DNA of 64,000 nt from JADGRF01 sp035274465 (GTDB taxonomy: Bacteria; Myxococcota_A; Polyangia; Polyangiales; JAFGIB01): positions 1-64,000 of the forward strand of contig DATEOF010000190.1 of the NCBI GenBank assembly GCA_035274465.1, read 5' to 3'. The notes under the pieces are model-generated. The model was not told the DNA's origin. It saw nothing but the letters and a program-made list of their open reading frames with translations, and did no database searches. The position numbers and the translations under genes are program-made. This document shows, in pieces, positions 1 to 6,849 of this stretch (position 1 is the first letter of the stretch; the number at the start of each line of letters is the position of its first letter).

Positions 1-342
1 CCGGGTCGCGAGGACATCGCCCAGAAGCTGCGCGCCGGCGATCGACTGGTCGTGCTCGCCACGGCGTCCAGCCTCGAAGCGATCGAGCGCGGAGAGCTGC
101 TGCCGCCCAAGTTCCAGCTGCGCTTCGAGCGCACCCACGCGTACGCAGAGTCGGTGCAGCTCGCTGGCATGCTCAGCCACCACCTCGGTTACACGCTCGA
201 GCAAGCCCACAAGGCCCTGGAGCACCTCCCCCACACGGCCCCGCTGCGAATCTACGGCCGCTACGCCATGCGCACCGCGCGCTTGCTCGACACCAGCGGC
301 CTCTCGACTCAAGTCGTGCGCAGCGACGAGCCACAGACCTGA
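1..342 (+). CDS. C-terminal part of a TrkA-C/potassium-channel-type protein (5' end outside window)
   Basis: The frame is open from base 1 and stops with TGA at 340-342, giving 113 residues of a gene that begins upstream. The start matches the last strand of a TrkA-C/RCK regulatory domain (LRAGDRLVVLAT, then LEAIERGEL). A second small domain follows (GYTLEQAHKALEHLP, then LRIYGRYAMRTARLLDTSG), of the L7/L12-like type found at the C-terminus of some bacterial channel proteins. A ligand-gated potassium channel or TrkA-like subunit is inferred, but the pore and NAD-binding parts lie outside the window. A hairpin follows the stop. Confidence 0.55.
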   Translation, partial: PGREDIAQKLRAGDRLVVLATASSLEAIERGELLPPKFQLRFERTHAYAESVQLAGMLSHHLGYTLEQAHKALEHLPHTAPLRIYGRYAMRTARLLDTSGLSTQVVRSDEPQT

Positions 343-347
343 ATTGC

Positions 348-386
348 GGCGCGGCACCAGCCGAACGAATCGACTGGTGCCGCGCC
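348..386. terminator. Bidirectional hairpin terminator between convergent genes
   Basis: Perfect 13-bp inverted repeat: GGCGCGGCACCAG at 348-360 and its complement at 374-386, with a 13-nt loop. It lies between two converging stop codons (342 on plus, 411 on minus). There is no T-run, so its action as a terminator is inferred from position and stem strength. Confidence 0.65.
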
Positions 387-410
387 TCACCCAAGCGACG
401 TGAATGCGTG

Positions 411-2435
411 TCAGCGCACCAGGATGTTCAAGATCAGCTCGCGATTCGCGCCGTCACCGGCCACAGAGTAGATGCGACCGTTGTGATCGAAAATGTCGTC
501 GCGACGGTTGAGCCGAAACATCGTGCCCAGCTCGACGGCCTGCTGCGTAACGGTGCCATCCGGACGCACGCTCATCGCGTACGTGTTCTGATAGTTGTTG
601 GCGCCCCAGAGCTCCCACATGATCAGCGCATCGGTGGTATTGAGCGGGTGCAGCTTGACGCGCGAGGCGTTCTGCGCGGTGCTCGTGTAGTTGGTCAACC
701 AGCGGACGCCGGTGTTGCGCTGTGCGGTCTGCGTGCCGTTGAAGGTGTAGTACGAGCTGGTCTCGACGTTGCCGGGGAACAGCACCTGATCGTCCGGCAC
801 CGATGGCAGCTGCGCGTTCGAGAAGTCCCGGCGGACTGTGACCATGGCCAGGTTGCGCGCATCGTTGAGCAGCGCACCCACGCGGCGGTTGTCGAGGCTG
901 GGGCGTTCACCTGCAAACACCGCGACGATGCCCTGCGCGGTGTCGATCACGCCGCCGAGCTCGGTGTAGGTGTTGTTGTCGTTGGACCAGCGGTAGTAGG
1001 TGTGCGTCGCGTCGCTGATCTCGTCGTAGCGAGGGTACGTCGGCTGACCCGGGCCGTAGCTCGGCGTCGTACCGTGGAGCGTCTTGAACGTGTAGACCAC
1101 GCGGCTCGTGCGGCCGCTCGCGTTGAAGCGATGCAGGTTGAGGCCGCGCGGATAGTTGTCGCCGAGGTCGATGCCGAGGAAGTTGCCCTGCGCGTCGCGG
1201 GTCAGGACGTTGTCCCACGAGTGGCCCGACGTCTGCTGGAGATTGGCCGAGACTGCCAGCGTCTGGGCGTCGAACACCACCGCGATCCCACCCTGGTGAT
1301 TCAGGGTATCTGACGACTGGTGCATCAGGCGGCCGAACATCAGGCCCAGCTTGCCGTTGGAGAACTGCATGTCTGCCACCCAGGTGAAGCTGCCGGCGCC
1401 GGTCACGAACGACGCCACATTCAGGCCGCTCGCGCTCATGTCGGGCTGCGAGCGCGCGAGCTGGGCGCCGCGCGCGTTCGTCTTCAGCAGCGTGCCGACG
1501 CGCGTGCTGTTCGGCCTGCCATCGCCGCCTTGAATCGCGAACGCGTACAGGTTGCCTGCGCCGTCACTCGTCGCCGCCGCGAGGATCGCATCGCTCGGCA
1601 GCGGCAGGATGACCGTCTCGGGGGCGGCTGCGGGATCCGCGCCAAACCACGTCACGTACACGGTCGTGGCGTTGCGGGCCTGCCAGACCACACCGAAGCG
1701 CTGGCCGTCGGTGACGTTGAAGAACGGACGACCGGTGCCGTACACGTTGTTCCAGCCGCCGGGGCCGTCCGTGTAGTCGCGCTCGGTGTCGAACGGTTGC
1801 GCCGGCACGCTGTAGCGCAGCTGCACGTACTTCCCCAGCGGCGTGGTGGAGACGGTCGCGCCACGCACACCCGCGCCGATCGAGTGCAACGGCAGTCCGG
1901 TGATCGACCCGAGTGGATCGGTCGACTTCACCTCGATCGTCTTCAGGCGCTGCTCCGGACGCGGGGTTCCGTTCCACCAGCCGGTCACCTGGGCGCAGCT
2001 GAAGTGCTGGGCGCGGTCGAACGCGAACGCGTAGCTGCCGGCGGCGCTCGGCGCGGCGAGAGTCACCTTGGCGTGGCCCCGTGCGCCGGCCGCTCCGGGC
2101 GTGCCGTTGTAGATGCACTGACCCAGCACCGGGGTGCCGGCGCCGGTCGCGACGTTCACCCAGCCGTATTGAATCTGGTCGATGCATCCCGGGCAGCGAG
2201 CGTCGACGATCGTGTAGTCGAGGTCGACCGTCACCGGGCTGCCCGGCGTCACGCTGAGCGGGCTGGCGACGACATTCTCGATCTTCACGCCGCTGTCGGC
2301 TGCTGGCCAAAACGTCGCGGTGCTTTGCGCCTGCGCACCCGTTCGAGCGAGCAGCAGGCTGGCCGCCGCGAACAGCGTCGCGACGGTCCTGGAACGGCCT
2401 AAGTCATGTAAGGAAACGTGGAGCCGAAGTGACAT
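411..2435 (-). CDS. Secreted beta-propeller-like protein of unknown function
   Basis: 674 residues. The ATG at 2435 is preceded by AAGGGGATCT, so it is preferred over the in-frame start further upstream. The N-terminus is a signal peptide with a basic region, a hydrophobic stretch and an Ala-Gln-Ala cleavage region around residue 37. Next comes a beta-rich domain of about 120 residues with paired Cys (CPGC and others), which begins with FWPAADSGVKIENVVASP. The rest is rich in short Gly/Asp/Trp-containing strands (for example GTGRPFFNVTDGQRFGVVW), which suggests a propeller fold. No catalytic motif was recognised. It is probably periplasmic or extracellular and stands alone with its own promoter region. 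Confidence 0.7.
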   Translation of the reverse strand: MSLRLHVSLHDLGRSRTVATLFAAASLLLARTGAQAQSTATFWPAADSGVKIENVVASPLSVTPGSPVTVDLDYTIVDARCPGCIDQIQYGWVNVATGAGTPVLGQCIYNGTPGAAGARGHAKVTLAAPSAAGSYAFAFDRAQHFSCAQVTGWWNGTPRPEQRLKTIEVKSTDPLGSITGLPLHSIGAGVRGATVSTTPLGKYVQLRYSVPAQPFDTERDYTDGPGGWNNVYGTGRPFFNVTDGQRFGVVWQARNATTVYVTWFGADPAAAPETVILPLPSDAILAAATSDGAGNLYAFAIQGGDGRPNSTRVGTLLKTNARGAQLARSQPDMSASGLNVASFVTGAGSFTWVADMQFSNGKLGLMFGRLMHQSSDTLNHQGGIAVVFDAQTLAVSANLQQTSGHSWDNVLTRDAQGNFLGIDLGDNYPRGLNLHRFNASGRTSRVVYTFKTLHGTTPSYGPGQPTYPRYDEISDATHTYYRWSNDNNTYTELGGVIDTAQGIVAVFAGERPSLDNRRVGALLNDARNLAMVTVRRDFSNAQLPSVPDDQVLFPGNVETSSYYTFNGTQTAQRNTGVRWLTNYTSTAQNASRVKLHPLNTTDALIMWELWGANNYQNTYAMSVRPDGTVTQQAVELGTMFRLNRRDDIFDHNGRIYSVAGDGANRELILNILVR

Positions 2436-2610
2436 AGATCCCCTTTTTTTGGTCTGCGAGGCGGCATGCGGTTCCGTCTCGGCGCCCGGGTAGAGAGGCG
2501 GCGGGCACGCTGTGACCAAAAAAAGAAGCTCCGGGCAGCCCATTGTCGGCGGGACGGCCCCCTGATCGTCCTACGGGCTGGGATTATCCATCCATGTGGG
2601 AGGAGCGATC

Positions 2611-3102
2611 ATGGCGACTGCAAAGATCATCGAGCGGCCCGTCCAGGCCTACGCCAGCATTTCGGCCGAGCTCACCATCGCCGAGCTGTCCAGGGCCATC
2701 GACGGCAAATTCCCGGCGTTGTTCGCGTGGCTGGGCGAGCGGCGCATCGAACCGCGCGGGGCCCCGTTCATTCGCTACAACCGCATCGACATGGCGAAGA
2801 CGCTCGACGTCGAGTTCGGGGTGCCGGTCGCGCGAGACATCGAACCCGCGGGCGAGGTGCACGCGGCCACGCTGCCTGCGGGCCGCTATGCAGTATTGGT
2901 CCACGAAGGGTCCTACGACGGCCTGCGCACGGCCAACGCGGCGCTGCTCGACTGGGCCAAGCAGCAACGCATCGACCTGGATGAGACGCCGACGCCCGAA
3001 GGCGATCGCTTCGCGTGCCGGCTCGAGACCTATCTGACGGATCCGCGCCGCGAGCCGAACCCCGCGAAGTGGCAAACCGAGGTGGCGATCAAGGTCCGCT
3101 GA
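2611..3102 (+). CDS. GyrI-like/AraC effector-binding domain protein
   Basis: 163 residues consisting of one stand-alone GyrI-like small-molecule binding domain. The features are a conserved PAGRYAVLVHEGSYDGL segment near residue 95 and a C-terminal ETYLTDPRREPNPAKWQTEV, typical of the family in which the last segment carries the buried ligand-contacting acidic residue. The start is fixed by GGGAGG at 2598-2603, eight bases before the ATG; a GTG further upstream is not needed. Such proteins bind amphipathic or cationic compounds, and without a DNA-binding domain this one may act as a ligand sink or hydrolase. It is divergent from the secreted propeller-like gene. Confidence 0.8.
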   Translation: MATAKIIERPVQAYASISAELTIAELSRAIDGKFPALFAWLGERRIEPRGAPFIRYNRIDMAKTLDVEFGVPVARDIEPAGEVHAATLPAGRYAVLVHEGSYDGLRTANAALLDWAKQQRIDLDETPTPEGDRFACRLETYLTDPRREPNPAKWQTEVAIKVR

Positions 3103-3108
3103 AGCCCC

Positions 3109-3966
3109 TCACACCTCGAACCGGAAGCCGACTCCGTCGCGCTTCACGTGCCCTGCGGTCGGGGTTGCGAAGTGCGTGCCGATCAGCAGTACCGGCTGGT
3201 CGGCCACCGAGTCGAGCAAGCTGCGTCTCGTGCTGCCGGCCGCTTCGCGATCACCGTCCAACAGGGTGGTCCAGCTCGGGCGGCCGATCTGACAGGGGTG
3301 ATGCATGACGTCGCCGGTGATCAGTGCCTGCTGCCCGCGCGATTCGATCATCACGCTGACGTGGCCCGGCGTGTGGCCAGGCGTGGGGATCAGCCGAACT
3401 TCGGCGGACAGGCGGTGATTCATCTCGACGAGCTCGACCAATCCGGCGTCGAAGATCGGTTGGATCGAGTCGGCCAGGATCGCGCCCTTCTCGGCGTCGT
3501 CCCAACCGACGAAGTGTTCGTACTCGGCGCGGCCGAGCAAGTAGCGCGCGTTCGGAAAGGTGGGCACCCACTTGCCGTCTTGCAGCCGCGTGTTCCAGCC
3601 GACGTGATCGACGTGCAGGTGCGTGCAGACCACTGCCTGCACGCTCTCGGGCGGGCAGCCGGCAGCCCCGAGCAGCTCCAGGAAATTGGTCTGCAGAGCG
3701 GTCTTGCCGGTCATGCGCCGCGGCTTGTCGTTGCCCACGCACGTGTCGACGATCAACCTGAGCCCCGGCGCGTCGATCAGCAGCGCCTGCACGGCCAGCA
3801 TCAAGTGCCCGTCGGCAGTCACGAAGTGATCGTAGAGCCACGGCATCTCGCGCAAGGCTTCGGGCCGCGCCTCGACCACGAACGGCCGCTTCTCGCTGTA
3901 GGCTACCGGCAGCTCGAACTCGAGCACGCGCGTGATAGTGACGTCACCGACCGACCATTTCAGCAT
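3109..3966 (-). CDS. MBL-fold metallohydrolase
   Basis: 285 residues, full length for the family. The zinc-binding HxHxDH motif is intact (H116, H118, D120, H121 in THLHVDHVGWN). It is followed by PTPGHTPGH (third metal His), TGDVMHHP (bridging Asp) and a terminal GTHF. The overall pattern resembles the AHL-lactonase/glyoxalase-II-like branch that hydrolyses small esters, thioesters or lactones. The substrate cannot be read from the sequence. There is no signal peptide, so it is cytoplasmic. It ends 6 bp from the plus-strand GyrI-like gene, and an antisense DUF1127-like gene starts upstream of it. Confidence 0.85.
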   Translation of the reverse strand: MLKWSVGDVTITRVLEFELPVAYSEKRPFVVEARPEALREMPWLYDHFVTADGHLMLAVQALLIDAPGLRLIVDTCVGNDKPRRMTGKTALQTNFLELLGAAGCPPESVQAVVCTHLHVDHVGWNTRLQDGKWVPTFPNARYLLGRAEYEHFVGWDDAEKGAILADSIQPIFDAGLVELVEMNHRLSAEVRLIPTPGHTPGHVSVMIESRGQQALITGDVMHHPCQIGRPSWTTLLDGDREAAGSTRRSLLDSVADQPVLLIGTHFATPTAGHVKRDGVGFRFEV

Positions 3967-3989
3967 GCAGGATGCCTACACCATCGAGC

Positions 3990-4193
3990 TCACGCCTGCC
4001 AAGGCGCCTTGTTGGTCTCGCGCCAGACGTCCGTTTCGGACACTCCCAGGTCGCGCAGCAAGAGCTCATCGAAGGTCGCGAGCTGGTTGCGCTGCACGGC
4101 GCGCTTCCAGAAGGACGTGAGGGTTTCGGCGAGGCTACGGGGAGCTTGCGGTTGCGCACCACATTGACTTACGGTTAGGTTTTCTACATTCAT
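3990..4193 (-). CDS. Small DUF1127-like protein
   Basis: 67 residues. The C-terminal half (FWKRAVQRNQLATFDELLLRDLGVSETD) matches the DUF1127 pattern: an aromatic/basic helix followed by a leucine-rich segment and a D-G/L-S turn. Small Arg-rich proteins of this family have been linked to RNA turnover and phosphate or carbon metabolism in alphaproteobacteria. Its function here is not known. It sits head-to-head with the LysR regulator gene, a frequent arrangement for a regulator and its target, although its own promoter would be very short. Confidence 0.6.
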   Translation of the reverse strand: MNVENLTVSQCGAQPQAPRSLAETLTSFWKRAVQRNQLATFDELLLRDLGVSETDVWRETNKAPWQA

Positions 4194-4225
4194 GGCTACG
4201 CCTCACGAACCAATATGGGGCCAAA

Positions 4226-5182
4226 TTGCCGCGCAACAACCCACAAGTTCTGCGTCGACAGGATAGCAATTCTAAGGCTCGAACATTGCCGCCCCTGGGT
4301 GCGCTGCACGCGTTCGAGGCGGCGGCGCGGCTGCTGAGCTTCAAGGCCGCGGCCGAGGAGCTGCACGTGACGCCGGGCGCGGTCAGCCAGCAGATCAAGC
4401 TGCTCGAGGACCGCCTGGGCGCGCAGCTGTTCACGCGGCGCGCGCGCAGCATCGAGCTCACCGATGCGGGGCGCCTGTTGTTGTCGCCTGCGCAGCAAGC
4501 ATTCCGCATGCTCGCAGACGCGGTCGCGCGCATCCGCGCCAGCGATGGAGCGCAGGTGTTGACCGTCAGCCTGCTGCCTTCGTTCGCCGCGTTGTGGTTG
4601 GTGCCGCGTCTCGGCACCTTCCGGCTGCGCTGCCCGGACGTCGACGTACGGATCAGCGCCACCCCCAAGGTCGCCGATCTCGAGCGCGACGACGTGGATA
4701 TCGCCGTGCGCTGCGGGCTCGGCAACTACCCGGGCCTTCACGTCGAGCACCTGCTGGCCGAGGACTTGTTCCCGGTCTGCAGCCCACGGCTGCGGAAAGG
4801 CCTGAAGAAGCCCGCGGACCTCGCGCACCACACCTTGCTGCACGACGAGACCCGCACCGAGTGGGCGCTCTGGCTGCAGGCGATCGGCTTGCCGGATCTG
4901 GCCGCCACGCGCGGCCCGAGCTTCAGCCTGTGGGAGCTCGCGCTGCAGGCCGCCGTCGCAGGCCAGGGTGTAGCGCTCGGGCGCAGCGCGCTCGTCACGC
5001 CCTACCTCGAGAGCGGGCAGCTCGTGCGACCGTTTCAGATCAGCACGCCGTCCGCGTTCGCATACTACGTCGTGTGTCTACCCCAGCGCGCGCAGGAGCC
5101 GAAGATCGCGGCCTTCCGCGCCTGGCTGCAGGACGAGGTCGCGGGCAGCGCTCAGCTCGCGCGCGAGACCAGCAAGCGATAG
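4226..5182 (+). CDS. LysR-family transcriptional regulator (GcvA-like)
   Basis: A winged HTH at the N-terminus (LPPLGALHAFEAAARLLSFK, AAEELHVTPGAVSQQIKLLE) is followed by a two-lobed substrate-binding domain with LARFRLRCPDVDV-type segments, typical of GcvA-like LysR regulators. No ATG is available. The TTG at 4226 gives 318 residues, but the TTG at 4286, preceded by AAGG at 4274-4277, would start directly at LPPLGAL as in the family, so the true start may be 4286. The 3' end overlaps the converging methyltransferase gene by 31 bp. It may control the divergent DUF1127-like gene. Confidence 0.85.
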   Translation: MPRNNPQVLRRQDSNSKARTLPPLGALHAFEAAARLLSFKAAAEELHVTPGAVSQQIKLLEDRLGAQLFTRRARSIELTDAGRLLLSPAQQAFRMLADAVARIRASDGAQVLTVSLLPSFAALWLVPRLGTFRLRCPDVDVRISATPKVADLERDDVDIAVRCGLGNYPGLHVEHLLAEDLFPVCSPRLRKGLKKPADLAHHTLLHDETRTEWALWLQAIGLPDLAATRGPSFSLWELALQAAVAGQGVALGRSALVTPYLESGQLVRPFQISTPSAFAYYVVCLPQRAQEPKIAAFRAWLQDEVAGSAQLARETSKR

Positions 5183-5916
5183 CCGTAGTCCATCTCCGCG
5201 CGTCCCTGCAGCTCTGCATTTCGCTCGGCCCACGCGCCCGACCCCAAGTCCGCCGCCAAGCGCTGCATGGCGCGGTCGACCAGCGCGGCAGGCAGAAGGG
5301 CAAACGTCGAGATGCTGGCCCGCACGACGGGATCGAGGTAGCGCTCGGGGCGACACCAGTAGGCGGCCTGGAAGCCGTCGGTACAGTCGCGAGGCACGGG
5401 GATGGCGCTGACCTCCGCACCACCCAGCAAGTCGACCAGCGTGTCGATGCGTGCGGCTCGCGCGTCCTCGAGCGCCTGGATCTCGGGCATGTAGTCGCGC
5501 ACGAGCCAGAGATCGGACTGCGTCAGTGGGTCGAAGGTGAACACGACGCGCAGGGGCGCAATGCGCCGGAGCTCGGCCACCCCGGCCGCCAGATCCTCCC
5601 AGTGGTGCACCGTGAGCAGCGCGGTCACGGCGTCGAACGAGTCGTCTTTGAACGGCAACGCCTCGGCACGCGCACGCACGACGCGGCGGTTGCGACGCTG
5701 CGCGATCATCGCGCGCGAGGGCTCGACGGCCACGACATCGCGATCCTCGGGCTCGTACGAACCGGCACCGGCGCCGACATTGCAGACGCGCCGCGCGTCC
5801 CCCAGCGCCCGCCAGATGCGAGCAGCGATACGCGGGTCGGGCACACGCCGGCCCGCGTATCCGTTGCCAATTTGATCATAGATGCGTGGATGGGACTTCG
5901 TGAACGCGTCGTCCAT
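5152..5916 (-). CDS. Class I SAM-dependent methyltransferase
   Basis: 254 residues. The Rossmann SAM-binding motif I reads VCNVGAGAGSYEP near residue 44. It is followed by the acidic loop VAVEPS (motif II) and FDAVTALLTVHHW (post-motif), the usual layout of UbiE/Methyltransf_11 proteins acting on small molecules. The N-terminal YDQIGNGYAGRRVPDPRIA is typical of a large group of bacterial methyltransferases with unknown substrates. The ATG is used. The C-terminal coding region overlaps that of the converging LysR gene by 31 bp, so the two transcripts are antisense to one another at their ends. Confidence 0.85.
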   Translation of the reverse strand: MDDAFTKSHPRIYDQIGNGYAGRRVPDPRIAARIWRALGDARRVCNVGAGAGSYEPEDRDVVAVEPSRAMIAQRRNRRVVRARAEALPFKDDSFDAVTALLTVHHWEDLAAGVAELRRIAPLRVVFTFDPLTQSDLWLVRDYMPEIQALEDARAARIDTLVDLLGGAEVSAIPVPRDCTDGFQAAYWCRPERYLDPVVRASISTFALLPAALVDRAMQRLAADLGSGAWAERNAELQGRAEMDYGYRLLVSRAS

Positions 5917-5934
5917 GCCGTGGAGAATACATAG

Positions 5935-5971
5935 CGCATACCGAGCGAGGCGCCAGCGCGCTCGGTATGCG
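5935..5971 (-). terminator. Strong hairpin, probable terminator of the upstream minus-strand gene
   Basis: Perfect 13-bp inverted repeat (CGCATACCGAGCG at 5935-5947, complement at 5959-5971) with an 11-nt loop. It lies between the stop of the minus-strand gene ending at 5987 and the start of the next minus-strand gene at 5916. No T-run follows. It could also affect the methyltransferase leader. Confidence 0.55.
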
Positions 5972-5986
5972 GGTCACGGCTGAACG

Positions 5987-6622
5987 TCAAAACTTCGCAG
6001 CCAGCGCTGCCTTCGCCTTGACGCGCTCGGTCGAGTACGCATCCCAGGCGGACGTGATCACGTGGATGCGCGGAGCCGTCTCCGCGCGATCGTAGTCGCC
6101 CGAGCTTCGCAGGAAGTCGCGCAAGCCGATCCAGGCGGCCGCAAAGTCGTTTGCCGCCTTGGACACTGCCTTCACGCTGGCATCGGTGTCGGACGGGGAT
6201 TTGATGCTCGCGACGGATTGCTGGAAGTTCTCGAGCAGCGGAGTGCACTTCGTCAGCACCGAGGCGTACGTCTTGCCCATGCGTTCGGTCGCGATCTCGA
6301 TCGCGCTCTGCAGCGCGGTCTGCGAAGCCAGCGGGGCATTCCCCTGATTCGGCAGCGCACAGCGCATGAACGCCTCGCGTTGCTCCACCTCGCTGCGTTC
6401 CAGCTGCGCGGCGGCTTCGGAGTAAGCCTGATGCGCATCCATCGATTGCAGCAACCGAACGACGCCGAAGCTAGCAGCTGCGAGAAGGACCACCGCGATC
6501 ACGATTCGAGGACCACGTCGACCACGCATCCCTGCGAGGTCTTGATCATCGGCGGCACGCTCGACTTGAACCGGGGCGATGGACGGAGGCGCTTCGCGAG
6601 CTTCCTGATCTGGCTCGGGCAT
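5987..6622 (-). CDS. Single-span membrane protein of unknown function
   Basis: 211 residues starting at the ATG at 6622, which has GAGGAAACC just upstream; a longer in-frame start at 6730 lacks such a site. An acidic/Pro-rich cytoplasmic tail of about 35 residues leads into one membrane segment (IVIAVVLLAAASFGVVRLL). A helical extracytoplasmic domain of about 150 residues follows, with two Cys (RCALPNQG and TKCTPLL) that could form a disulfide. No family was recognised. It is a single-gene unit with a hairpin behind it. Confidence 0.65.
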   Translation of the reverse strand: MPEPDQEAREAPPSIAPVQVERAADDQDLAGMRGRRGPRIVIAVVLLAAASFGVVRLLQSMDAHQAYSEAAAQLERSEVEQREAFMRCALPNQGNAPLASQTALQSAIEIATERMGKTYASVLTKCTPLLENFQQSVASIKSPSDTDASVKAVSKAANDFAAAWIGLRDFLRSSGDYDRAETAPRIHVITSAWDAYSTERVKAKAALAAKF

Positions 6623-6849
6623 GGTTTCCTCTTTCTGGGCTGGTGCGTCTACTCCTTGTGATCTGGTTGTCGGATGCGGACCAGTCCTTGGCAAGGTCCA
6701 GATGCGCCACTGATTGCGAACGCGATGCATGTGTCATCTCCCCGTATGACAAGTGTCAGGGAGTCACACCAGCATCCCTACCTCGCGCACCACCTGCTCG
6801 GGCCCGGACGAGCCCTCCTCAGGTCAGCTTGGTGACCGGCCGTCGAATC

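Noticed and set aside
408..1313. 301-codon open frame on plus opposite the propeller-like gene
   Set aside because: It is rich in Arg/Val/Ala with no recognisable domain and lies wholly antisense to a convincing secreted protein with signal peptide and ribosome-binding site.
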